Shown: piece by piece, positions 16,692 through 25,567 of the stretch | How positions within the stretch are numbered: position 1 is the stretch's first letter | How the letters are laid out: each line of letters opens with the position of its first letter | From: Actinacidiphila oryziradicis | Lineage (GTDB): Bacteria; Actinomycetota; Actinomycetes; Streptomycetales; Streptomycetaceae | Assembly: GCF_005047355.1 (NCBI RefSeq) | Contig: NZ_SUMC01000006.1 | Coordinates: forward strand, 124,001 to 188,000 | Length of the DNA stretch: 64,000 nucleotides | Direction of reading: 5' to 3' | Made by a program: the position numbers and the translations under genes | Notes under the pieces: generated by a model | Database searches by the model: none | What the model saw: only the letters and a program-made list of their open reading frames with translations | What the model was told of the DNA's origin: nothing

Positions 16692-18472
16692 CAGGTGAGG
16701 CTCCTCGACCAGACTCCGCGCCGGATGGTGGCGAGGGAGTACGGCAGCAACCAGGCCAGCAGCACTGAGGACAGCAGGCTCATCAGGGGTCGATAGCGCC
16801 AGTGGGTGTCCCCAGGGTTGTCGACCTTGAAGGCCAGGCCCCAGACGCAGCCCTTGAGGATCACTCCGCACAGGTAGAGCAGCGTCAGAAAACCCGCGCC
16901 GTGCGCGGGCGCCCACACGAGGTGGCGGAACGCCATCAAGGGCGCGGCGACCACCCACAGAACGTGGCCGTAGAACAGGGCGGCCGGCCCGAGGCCCCGG
17001 CGCCACATGAAGGAACCGGTGAAGAAGAGGTTGCGGATGAAGCTTTTCTTCCAGCGGATCTGCTGCTTCATGAAGGGCCGGAAACGAGCCGGGACGTTGG
17101 TCCACACCTTGGCGGACTGCACGTAGCCGATCCGCCATGCGCGCTCGGGATAGTCCTGTGCGGTGACGAACGGCGAGTCCGCGTACTTGCGCTTCAGCGC
17201 CTTACCGCGCCAACGCTGGCCCAGAACGTATCCGGTGAGCTGGCGGTCGGTCGCGAAGAGAAAGGGCGCGCCCATGAAGCGGTCGCCCGCCCAGGCCGGC
17301 AGGTAGTTGTAGATGGCATCGCGGCGGAACACTGCCAGCGGCCCGGACACGCAGCTGACCGAGCCGAAGGTGGACTCCGCCGCCTTCGCCACCCGGAACT
17401 GTCCCTCGTACCAGACGTCTTGCATTTTGGTGAACAGGGTGTGGTTCGCGTTGAGCGCCCGGGCATGGCCGCTCACCGCCCCCAGTTCCGGGTGATCGAC
17501 CATGGCCCGTATGCAGCGGGCCAGGGCGTCCGGGGCCAGGATGCAGTCCGAGTCGGTGAAGGCGATGACGTCGCCGTCGGCCACCTCGCAGGCGTGGACC
17601 AGAGCATGTTTCTTGCCGACGTTCTTCTCCAGGTAGATCACGGTGATACCGAGCTCGGCCTCCAGACGGCGCAGCACATCCCGGGTGCCGTCCTCGGAGA
17701 GGTCGTCCACGACGATGATCTGCAGGTCCTGGTGGTCGCTTCCGGCCATGGAGCGGACGCAGTCCTCGATGCAGTCAACCTCGTCCTTGACCGCGAGCAG
17801 GAAGCTCACCCGTGGGTTGGAAGGCAGAGCCGGGAAGGTGCCCAGCCCCCGCGGCCGCTTGCGGAGCATGCGCTCCGAGGGGTCGTCGTAGCGGCTGTAG
17901 GCGATGAACAGCATGGCGATGGTGCCGACCAGGACGACGAAGCCGTAGCCGAGGACCAGCGGGCTCTGCGCGAGCCGGGGCGCCTCGTGGGCCAGTATCA
18001 GCAGCAGCGGGAGCAGGCAGAGAAGGGTCAGTACCCGCCGCGCGGCATGGCGGATCGCCGGGTCCAGCCGATCCAGCCGGCGGCGCACCGGTCCGGGGGC
18101 ACGCCGGGCGGCGGAGCGCAGCCGGGGCCCTGGGGCCGTAGCCGGGCGGGGACGCGGCACAACCGGCCGGGAGGCGCGGCGGGTGCCGCGCCTGCCTCCC
18201 CCGGACGCCGGGACAGGCGAGGCGGGCAGAGCGGATGATGCGGCGCGGGCGGGGGCGTGCGCAGGGATGTGGCCGGAGACGGGGACGGGGTCATGAAAGG
18301 GCGTCCAGGGCGATGCGTGCGCCGGCTCCTCGGGCCGGTGCCCGGGCGCGTCCTGCCGGCCCGAAGCGGGCGTCCCCGTCGTGGTGTCCTGCTGCGCTTC
18401 CCATCCGGCGAACCTGCCCTCCCCGTCCCCTTCGTGACGGACCGACCGGCCGTCGTACCAGTTGTCGCTCAC
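16691..18472 (-). CDS. family 2 glycosyltransferase, hyaluronan/chitin/PNAG-synthase type
   Basis: GTG at 18472 overlaps the dehydrogenase stop by four bases; the longer frame above it is ignored. The first 150 residues are proline- and arginine-rich and disordered. Two membrane spans follow, then the GT2 catalytic domain: VVDDLSEDGT near residue 252, FTDSDC (DxD) near 309, ATDRQLTG (usually GDDR or TEDR) near 400, and QQIRW (QxxRW) near 470. Several spans close the protein. This is the plan of processive beta-glycan synthases that polymerise and export the chain (NodC, HasA, IcaA). Its neighbours suggest an N-acetylhexosamine-containing exopolysaccharide, as made by MatAB in streptomycetes. 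Confidence 0.87.
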   Translation of the reverse strand: MSDNWYDGRSVRHEGDGEGRFAGWEAQQDTTTGTPASGRQDAPGHRPEEPAHASPWTPFHDPVPVSGHIPAHAPARAASSALPASPVPASGGGRRGTRRASRPVVPRPRPATAPGPRLRSAARRAPGPVRRRLDRLDPAIRHAARRVLTLLCLLPLLLILAHEAPRLAQSPLVLGYGFVVLVGTIAMLFIAYSRYDDPSERMLRKRPRGLGTFPALPSNPRVSFLLAVKDEVDCIEDCVRSMAGSDHQDLQIIVVDDLSEDGTRDVLRRLEAELGITVIYLEKNVGKKHALVHACEVADGDVIAFTDSDCILAPDALARCIRAMVDHPELGAVSGHARALNANHTLFTKMQDVWYEGQFRVAKAAESTFGSVSCVSGPLAVFRRDAIYNYLPAWAGDRFMGAPFLFATDRQLTGYVLGQRWRGKALKRKYADSPFVTAQDYPERAWRIGYVQSAKVWTNVPARFRPFMKQQIRWKKSFIRNLFFTGSFMWRRGLGPAALFYGHVLWVVAAPLMAFRHLVWAPAHGAGFLTLLYLCGVILKGCVWGLAFKVDNPGDTHWRYRPLMSLLSSVLLAWLLPYSLATIRRGVWSRSLT

Positions 18473-19803
18473 ACGACCGCCTTGGCCGGGACCGAGTTGA
18501 GCCGGTAGGTGGCATCGAGTACGGCGGTCCGGTCGGCCAGCCAACTCAGGTCCACGCCGGGATGCATGGTGTGAACCAGGATCAGGTCCCAGCTCTCGGC
18601 TTCCGGGACGGCCACGCTCGACAGGAGTTCGGCACCCAACCGCAGGGACGGCACCAGCGGGTCGGTGAAGTGCACCTTGGCACCCTCCTCGGCCAACTCC
18701 TCGAGGATCTCGAGCGCGGGCGACTCACGCACGTCGGCGACGCCCGGTTTGTAGGCCACCCCCACCACCAGCACTCGAGCACCGGAGGTGCTCCGGCCGC
18801 GGTCGGCCAGCAGTTCGCGGGCCCGCCGGACGACCTTCCGGGGGCGGCTCGCGATGGCGGTCATGGCCGTGTCGATGAGCGGGGAGGAGATGCGGAGTGC
18901 TCGAAGCTGCCAGAGCAGGTAATGCGGGTCGCAGGGTATGCAGTGGCCACCGACTCCCGGGCCGGGGTAGAAGGGCATAAAGCCGTACGGCTTCGTCGCG
19001 GCGGCTTCGATGATCGGCAGGGGATCCAGGCCGAGGCCGTTGCAGTCCTCAGCGAACTCGTTCGCCAGCGCGATGTTGACGGCGCGGAAGGTGTTCTCCC
19101 ACAGCTTGGTCATCTCGGCGTCCTCCGGAGAAGGGAGGATGTGAGCGGAAGGCGCGGTGCGCTCGAGTACGGCGGCCGCCAGCAGACTGGCGAACTCGCC
19201 GGTGCCGCCAACCACGCGGGGGGTGCGGTCCTGGGCGTGCTGGGCGTTGCCCGGGTCGATGCGCTCGGGCGAGAAGGCTACGAAGACATCGGTGCCGACC
19301 CTCAGACCGCGGGCATTCAGCGGTTCCACCAGGAGGTCGCGAGTGGTGCCCACGTACGTCGTGGAGGTGAGCACCAGCAACTGGCCGGGGACCGCGTGCG
19401 CCACCACGGCCGCGCAGGCGGAGGACAGGGCTTCCAGCTCCGGCACCAGATGGCGGTCGACGGGGGTCGGCACGCAGATCAGAACGGTGCGAGCGCCGGC
19501 GATGGCGGCGGGGTCCGCAGCAAGGGTGAAACGCTCGCCGGCGGTGGCGAGTCGCTCGTGGTCGCTGGGCAGCAAGTCGACCGCACCGAGACGGATGGCG
19601 TCGAGCCGCGCCTCGCTGACGTCGATTCCGATGACCTCATTGCCCGCGGCGAGCAGCGCGAGAGCCGTGGGAAGGCCCACGTAACCGAGGCCGACGACGG
19701 CGACCGCAGCGCTGGCGTGGTCTGCGGGCGAGAGGATCTTGGGACTTGTAGAACTCCGGTCGGAGGTTCTCAGGGGGTGGGGGAGTTGCACGAGACGCTC
19801 CAC
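18469..19803 (-). CDS. nucleotide-sugar 6-dehydrogenase (UDP-N-acetylhexosamine type)
   Basis: First gene of the operon. Rossmann motif VVGLGYVGLP near residues 36-45 binds NAD. The catalytic cysteine lies in GPGVGGHCIPCDPHYL near residue 287. SPERIDPGN and a C-terminal UDP-binding domain with VAYKPGVADVRESP complete the family. The GPGVGGHC form is more like UDP-N-acetyl-glucosamine/mannosamine dehydrogenases (WbpA, WecC) than UDP-glucose dehydrogenase. It oxidises C6 to a carboxylate in two NAD-dependent steps, supplying a uronic-acid donor. Placed before the GT2, it implies that the polymer contains an acidic sugar, unlike plain poly-N-acetylglucosamine. Start is taken as the GTG at 19803; a later start is possible. 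Confidence 0.88.
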   Translation of the reverse strand: MERLVQLPHPLRTSDRSSTSPKILSPADHASAAVAVVGLGYVGLPTALALLAAGNEVIGIDVSEARLDAIRLGAVDLLPSDHERLATAGERFTLAADPAAIAGARTVLICVPTPVDRHLVPELEALSSACAAVVAHAVPGQLLVLTSTTYVGTTRDLLVEPLNARGLRVGTDVFVAFSPERIDPGNAQHAQDRTPRVVGGTGEFASLLAAAVLERTAPSAHILPSPEDAEMTKLWENTFRAVNIALANEFAEDCNGLGLDPLPIIEAAATKPYGFMPFYPGPGVGGHCIPCDPHYLLWQLRALRISSPLIDTAMTAIASRPRKVVRRARELLADRGRSTSGARVLVVGVAYKPGVADVRESPALEILEELAEEGAKVHFTDPLVPSLRLGAELLSSVAVPEAESWDLILVHTMHPGVDLSWLADRTAVLDATYRLNSVPAKAVV

Positions 19804-20476
19804 GAAAGAGAGTTGCGGGTTGAAACAGCGGCGCCGGCCGACAGGGAATCCAGGTTTCGGCTGCGGCCTGCGCAGCCCTCGGTACGCCCCACCGGTCCGG
19901 CGAGTGCGTGCACATGTGCGGTTCCCTCAGAGGACAGGTGTCCCAGAGATCGGGCCCCACCGAGCCGAGGTTGTCTGGCGGTGGGGTTCCAGCTCGCTAA
20001 GAATGTCTGTGAACTCAGTTGACGGTCAAGTCATCAACGCATCGCATCCACGATGTCGGATTGCCTGATTTATTAACATTTTGCGTAGGCAATTGAGGCT
20101 TTTAGTCGTTATGTGTTCGAGTCCAATGTGCGTGTTTCGTGATGAAAGCGTGATCCGCTCCGCTGAGCTCGCGGGCGACGTGTGCACCGGCAGGGTTCTC
20201 GGTGGTGGAGGGGCTGATGTGGCGCCAGGTCGGCGACCGTACGCAGGCCGAACTCCCGCAGCCGTGCGGCGCCCCTTGCGCTGAGCGTGTTCAGCGGCCC
20301 CGGCCTGCAGAGCAACCCGGGCCGTCGTCGGGCCGCCCTTCGGCTGCGCGCAGGCGCCTGGGATGCCAATGGCGTCCCAGGCGTCGGGCCCCGGAGTGTC
20401 GAGAAGCCGATCAGCGCCGGATATCGCGTCGCGGCTTCCCGTCAACCATCAGCTTGTTCCGCGGCCGCCGCCCGCG
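19804..20476. other. gene-poor stretch upstream of the exopolysaccharide operon
   Basis: Presumably holds the promoter of the minus-strand operon. An AT-rich patch at 20060-20130 contains a perfect 7-bp inverted repeat (ATTGCCT 20060-20066, AGGCAAT 20087-20093). On the minus strand near 20250-20325 a short stretch with high GC3 reads LSARGAARLREFGLRTVADL, like a helix-hairpin-helix of a Y-family polymerase, but with no continuation. No intact gene seen. Confidence 0.4.
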
Positions 20477-20945
20477 CTATCCGTGCCAGAGACAGGTGAC
20501 GCTGCCCGCCGACCCGCCGTACGAGGTGCTCGGGGTGATGACCACCGGTTCGGTCATCGAGGTGTCGGAGGTGACGGTGAAGACGGCGGCCCGGCCGTTC
20601 GCACCGGTGACCGCGGCGGGTGCTTTCGCGACCGGCTTGCCGTTGACGAGTACGGCTTGGCCGACCTGGCTTTTGGAAGCGATCCACGCCGCTTTGAGGC
20701 GCACCGGAATCCCGGCGCGGTGGATGTCGTTGCCGACCGAGTCGCGGAGCTGGACCGTGATGCGCACGTGCTTGCCCGGGGCAAGGTTGGCGTTGCTCAG
20801 CTCGGTGAGGAGGACGGCCTTGACGGCGACCGGGTGAAGGCCGTGCGCGATCGGGGCGCTGCTCATGGTCTGGGGGGCGGTGGTGAAGGCGCGCAGCTTG
20901 AACGCGGTTGACGCCGGGGGGATCTGGATGCCGGTCTCGGGAGCG
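20477..20945 (-). pseudogene. C-terminal fragment with Ig-like (Big_1-type) domain
   Basis: The frame from about 20945 down to the stop at 20477 encodes one beta-sandwich: KHVRITVQLRDSVGND, VRLKAAW, a glycine turn VTGANGRAAVFTVTSD and a final VVITPSTSYGG. This is the pattern of bacterial Ig-like group 1 domains found in secreted or surface proteins. It has no start of its own: upstream its frame runs into a membrane-protein gene in another frame. So it is the tail of a larger gene whose front has been lost. Confidence 0.55.
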
Positions 20946-21939
20946 GTTCGAGGCTGCCGTTCAGCCATGTGGAGGGCGATCGAAGGATAAAGGGCAGGTT
21001 GGGCAGCAGCCAGGAGACCGCGGCGATGCCCGTGTACCTGGCGGTGAGCGAGGTGGCGCTGAGGGTCCGGCTCCGGCCGCGCCGGACCAGCCACAGGCCG
21101 AGTACCAGGAACGGCGCGACGAACCAGGCGAGCTGGTGGGTGGCGACGGCCAGACCGAGGCAGTAGGCGCGGACGACCCCGCGCAGGCCGAGTTTGTCGC
21201 CGGCCCCGACGGTCGGCCAGTCGGCGACCGCGACGACCAGGAAGGCGAGCGCGACGAGGACCGGATACTCGCTAAGGGCGTAGCGGGGCAGGATGCTCAG
21301 CCCGAAGCAGGCCACGGCTGCCAGCGGACGCAGCTGCGCGGGCAGCAGCCTGAACATCAGCACCGAGGTGGCGATGAGGCCGAGGACGGCGGCGAGGAGC
21401 GCGCCCGCGGGTGCGCCGGTGAGTGCGGTGATGCCGGCGGCGAGCAGTGCGCCCAGGGGCGGATAACCGTAGTTCGAGACGATTCTGCCGTCGAAGAGGA
21501 CGGTGGGGCTGATGATGCTGTTGCCCGGAGCGAGCGCGGAGTGCGCGAGCGGCCAGTTGTCACCGTAGAGGCGCCCGGTGCGCAGGATCTCGTCGGCGCC
21601 GGACTGCATCACCATGCCGACGTCGTTCGCCGTGGCCAGATGGCCGGGGACCATCGTCGTGCGGACCGAGCATATGAAGAGGGCGATGCCCACGACGAGC
21701 ACGGCGGCGTCCACCACGGTCAGCGCACGCCGGGTGCGTACGGCAACGGCAGCCGCGGCGAGGACCATGATCGCGCCGTAGCTGCCGACGACGACGGCGC
21801 CGTACAGGGGGTAGTCCGTGATGGTGCTGTTCCACAGCAGACGCATGCCGGCCAGCAGGCTGACGCCGGCGAGGACGCTCAGGGCACGGTGGGCGGCAGC
21901 AGGCTGCGCTGACGGGGACCGGTCGCGGACGCTCAACAT
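20945..21939 (-). pseudogene. polytopic membrane protein, 3'-truncated (glycosyltransferase-like)
   Basis: From the ATG at 21939 the protein has a string of hydrophobic spans (for example AALTVVDAAVLVVGIALFIC region, LLAAVLGLIATSVLMF, YPVLVALAFLVVAVAD) with short loops and the sequence VLFDGRIVSNYGYPPLG, like GT-C/GT87-type integral membrane glycosyltransferases. It remains in frame through PNLPFILRSPSTWLNG and then changes into low-complexity sequence near 20945, exactly where the Ig-like fragment begins in another frame. Related proteins carry several more spans, so the C-terminus is lost through a deletion or recombination. Confidence 0.6.
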
Positions 21940-22580
21940 CCATGTCCAGGGCGCGAGGTACCCCCGGAGCGGGAGGGATTGGCGAGCCGACGGTGGGCTG
22001 TCACTGACAGGGCGCTCGGATCCTCCCCCCGCGGGCCCGGGAAGAGTGTCCAAATGCCCTCTGCGCTGCCCGCCCGTGTCGGGACGCTCCGGGCGTGGCG
22101 GTACGGCGGGCAGCATACTTGCCTCCGGCGGAACGGCTGGCCATAGGCACGCGAGTCTGCCAGTGTCCGACCCGGCGTCTTCAGGGCAGGCTCTGGTCAA
22201 TGGCCTTCCGTTTCTGGTGGTGAGGACCATACGGAAGGCGGGCCCGGCCGCGAGCATGTGCTGGAAGGTGTCGTCGGCCTGGTCCGGGGGCGCGTCTCGA
22301 TCACCGGCCGTACGCCGGTGAGCACGCTGAGGGCCATGGTCTGCTCGGCCGGAGGCGGTGCCGGAGGGTTATGTGAGCCCACTTCGGCGTTGTGCGGGCA
22401 AGCCGCGGCCAGGACGGTGCTCATACGTCGGATGTCCGTTGCGCCGGGATTGTATCATCCGGTCGTGCTTATGTGGATACGCTCGGAGTGAAGTCCCGGG
22501 CCCGTCCATACCGGGCCCCGGCTTTTGACACAATGGTCAGCCGTACCGGAACCGAGTTGAACAGCAGCCGGGGGAGAGCA
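21940..22580. other. intergenic stretch before the Wadjet operon
   Basis: No convincing gene. It must hold the promoters for the divergent broken membrane-protein gene and the jet operon. Open frames here have poor composition. A short AT-richer patch near 22440-22490 precedes jetA and may contain its promoter. Confidence 0.35.
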
Positions 22581-24110
22581 GTGACCGACGGCCCGTCCAT
22601 GGCAGCGGACCTGGGAGAGGAGCCGAACGCCGGCGCGTTCGGCATCGACGCCTTCACCCTGGACGACCGGCTGCGGCTGTTCCACTTCGCAGCCGCCGAG
22701 AAACGCCACGACTACCTGTGGCTGCTGCGCGCCTTCGACCGCGGCCGCGCCAACTACCAGGTGCTGCTGCACGCCTCCGACGCCCGCGACCTGCTCGCCC
22801 AACTCGCCGCCGAGCACCCCGCCGCCCACGCGGTCGGCGAGGTGCAGCCGCTGCTGGACGCGCTCGCCGACTGGAAGCTGCTGGACCGTAGCTACGACGG
22901 CACCCGCGCCGCCAACCTCGCCGAGTACCGCAACCGGCACTACGTCTACCAGTTCACCCAGGCCGGCTACCGCGCCTTCCGTGCCGTCGAGGAGGTGCTC
23001 GGCGCGACCCTGGAGGACGCCCAGCTGTCCCGCCTGGTCTTCCCCGACATCCTCGCCGACCTGCGCGCCCTGGCCCGAGCCAACGTTGACGGCGACGCCG
23101 AGGAGGTCTACCGCAAGCTGTCCCGCCTCGACGGTGTCCTCACCGACATGGCCCAGCGCTCGGCCCGCTTCTACCTGATGCTCGGTGACCTCGCCCGCAC
23201 CAACGACGCCCGCCCCGAGGTGTTCCTCGCACACAAGGACGCGCTGCTCTCGCACATGCGCGAGTTCACCGCGGAACTCGCCCGCTACGCCCCGCTGCTG
23301 GCCGCCGCGGTGCAGGAGGTCGCCGACACCGGCGTGGACCGCCTCATCGACCACGCGGCCGAGGCCGACGAACGGCTCTTCCGCCGCCCGGCGGAGCGGC
23401 TGGAGGACTGGCGGCAGCGCTGGTCCGGCCTGGTGCACTGGTTCGCCGAGGGCGAGCACAGCGAGAGCGAGCGTCTGCAGTCCGCCACCGTCACCGCCAT
23501 CTCGGGCGTCCTGGCGCTGCTGCGCCGGGTCACCGAGTCACGCAAGGGCGGAGTCAGCCGGGAGAGCCAACTGCGGCACCTCGCCCAGTGGTTCACCTCC
23601 TGCCCCAGCGACGCCGACGCCCACGCGCTGTTCCGCGTCGCCTTCGACCTGGGCTCGCCCCGGCACATCGCCGTCCCCTACGAGGACCCGGAGCTGATCC
23701 CCAACCGGCTCTCATGGTGGGAGGCCGAACCGGTGGTGCTCGCCCGCACCCTGGTCCAGTCCGGACGCGCCCCCGCCCTGCACGGCCCCGGCCGGATCGA
23801 ACGCAACGACGCGCAGCGTCAGCAGTTGCGCGCCCAGCAGCTCAAGGAGCAGGCGCAGGCCCGCAGCGCGGCCGGCTCACTGGCTGGAGACGGCGTGTAC
23901 GGGAGAGTCCTCGACGAGCCCGAGACCCAGGCCCTGCTCGGCCTGCTCGACCTCGCCCTGTCCGCCCGTGTCCCGGTCAGCCGGGGTGTCGCTGCCGCCG
24001 GAGCCCACGGCGTACGCCTGACCCTGCGACCCGCCGCCGGGTCCACGACCGTGCACACCGTACGGGGCCGGCTCCACCTGGACGGCCTGCGTCTGGAGGT
24101 CACCGCATGA
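22581..24110 (+). CDS. jetA: Wadjet JetA (DUF2397/TIGR02677 family)
   Basis: GTG at 22581 has GGGGGAG eight bases upstream; longer frames add non-coding sequence. The 509-aa protein begins with a winged-helix region (DRLRLFHFAAAEKRHDYLWLL) and continues with long helices, the kleisin-like subunit pattern of MksF/JetA-type proteins. It overlaps the next gene as ATGA. In Wadjet, JetA links the SMC heads and binds JetB. Together with the next three genes it forms the TIGR02677-TIGR02680 set. The family call rests on recognition of the four-gene order and characteristic sequence. Confidence 0.85.
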   Translation: MTDGPSMAADLGEEPNAGAFGIDAFTLDDRLRLFHFAAAEKRHDYLWLLRAFDRGRANYQVLLHASDARDLLAQLAAEHPAAHAVGEVQPLLDALADWKLLDRSYDGTRAANLAEYRNRHYVYQFTQAGYRAFRAVEEVLGATLEDAQLSRLVFPDILADLRALARANVDGDAEEVYRKLSRLDGVLTDMAQRSARFYLMLGDLARTNDARPEVFLAHKDALLSHMREFTAELARYAPLLAAAVQEVADTGVDRLIDHAAEADERLFRRPAERLEDWRQRWSGLVHWFAEGEHSESERLQSATVTAISGVLALLRRVTESRKGGVSRESQLRHLAQWFTSCPSDADAHALFRVAFDLGSPRHIAVPYEDPELIPNRLSWWEAEPVVLARTLVQSGRAPALHGPGRIERNDAQRQQLRAQQLKEQAQARSAAGSLAGDGVYGRVLDEPETQALLGLLDLALSARVPVSRGVAAAGAHGVRLTLRPAAGSTTVHTVRGRLHLDGLRLEVTA

Positions 24111-25567
24111 GGGTCGCCGAGGCCGTCGGCCCGCTGGAACTCGCCGACTACCAGAAGGCCGTCCGGCTGGTCCTGCGCCACCCCCTGGTCACCAAGGTGT
24201 GGCCCGACGCGGGGGCTCTGCCGCTGGTCCGGCGCTGGGCCGAGCAATTGCGCGCGGACCTGCCCGAGGCGCTCGGCTACCGGCTGATCACCACCGCCGA
24301 CACCGCCCGCCTGCTACGGGTCCAGGACGAACTGGACGCCACCCAGCCCGCGTTGACCCGGGGCGAGCGGCCCTTTGACCGCCGCCGCTATGCCTACCTG
24401 GTGCTCACCCTGGCCGCGCTCGGCCGCTCCGGCGCCCAGATCGCGCTGGGCGAGCTCGCGGACGCGGTCGCCGCCGACGCCGCCCGCGTCGACGGGCTCG
24501 GTATGGACACCGAGCGCAAGCCCGACCGGGACGCCTTCGTGGACGCTGTCGCCTGGCTGGAGGCGCGCGGCGCGCTGCGCACCGCCGACGGCTCCGCAGC
24601 CGCCTGGGTCAACGACCCCGATCGCGCCGAAGCGCTCTACGACATCGACCGCGAGGTCACCGGCGCGCTCTACCGGCCCCGCAGGGTGCTGCAGCACCTC
24701 GGCTCCGTGACCGACCTGCTCGACCAGGACACCCCCGCCGGTTTCGCCCAGGGACGCGAGACCCAGCGCCGCACCGCCGCCCGCCGGGCCCGCCGCCTCG
24801 TCCTGGAGCAGCCCGCCGTCTACTACGACGACGTGGACGAGGCGCTGCGCGGGCAGCTGCGCTCACCCGCCCTCGCCGAAGACCTGGAACGCCTCACCGG
24901 CCTCGCCCTGGAACGCCGCGCCGAAGGCGTCGCCCTCATCGACACCTCCGGGCGGCTTTCCGACCTCCGTTTCCCGGCCGGAGGCACTGTCGCCCAGGCC
25001 GCGCTGCTGCTTGCCGCCAGGATCGCCGAGCAGGGCGCCAAGCCGCGCACCGAGCGGTTGCCCGCGGCCACCGCCGTCGAACGGCGGGCCGCGGCCGCCG
25101 CCCGGATCGACAGCGCCCTGCCCGAGCGCGGGCTGTTCGCCGAGATCGCCGAGCCCGCGCCGGCTCCCGTACCGGAGACGGAAGGTACGGAAAGCGCGGA
25201 AGGCGATGAGGCGTCGGGACCGGCCGACGAAGCGGCGTATCCGTTCGTCACCGACGCCTGGCTCCGTGGCGCGATGAAACGCCTCGTCGCCACGTACGGC
25301 CAAGGCATGTCCGCGGAGCTGCGCGACGACCCCGACCGGCTCACCGCCCGCGCGATCGCTCTGCTCGGCTCGCTGCGGCTGGTCGCCCCCGTCGACGGCG
25401 GGGTGCTCGCACTGCCGCTGCTCGGCCGTTACCGGGGCGTCACCGCGCAGGTCAAAACCCGGCCCAAGGCGGCAGCCGCAGCCCCGGCCGCCCAGCCGAC
25501 ACTGTCCGACACCGCGCCCGGCAGCGAGCCCGGCACCGCGACCCGATCCGAGGACCTGACCCCGTGA
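24107..25567 (+). CDS. jetB: Wadjet JetB (DUF2398/TIGR02678 family)
   Basis: ATG at 24107 overlapping jetA by four bases; its stop overlaps the jetC start (GTGA). The 486-aa protein opens with ELADYQKAVRLVLRHPLVT, characteristic of the family, and contains tandem winged-helix-like domains (KITE role, MksE-like). A proline-alanine-rich tail of about 40 residues follows. It should bind the kleisin JetA. Coding is intact. Confidence 0.85.
   Translation: MRVAEAVGPLELADYQKAVRLVLRHPLVTKVWPDAGALPLVRRWAEQLRADLPEALGYRLITTADTARLLRVQDELDATQPALTRGERPFDRRRYAYLVLTLAALGRSGAQIALGELADAVAADAARVDGLGMDTERKPDRDAFVDAVAWLEARGALRTADGSAAAWVNDPDRAEALYDIDREVTGALYRPRRVLQHLGSVTDLLDQDTPAGFAQGRETQRRTAARRARRLVLEQPAVYYDDVDEALRGQLRSPALAEDLERLTGLALERRAEGVALIDTSGRLSDLRFPAGGTVAQAALLLAARIAEQGAKPRTERLPAATAVERRAAAAARIDSALPERGLFAEIAEPAPAPVPETEGTESAEGDEASGPADEAAYPFVTDAWLRGAMKRLVATYGQGMSAELRDDPDRLTARAIALLGSLRLVAPVDGGVLALPLLGRYRGVTAQVKTRPKAAAAAPAAQPTLSDTAPGSEPGTATRSEDLTP

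Noticed and set aside
18235-20022. Open frame of 595 codons on the plus strand
   Set aside because: Antisense to the nucleotide-sugar dehydrogenase; no domain visible.
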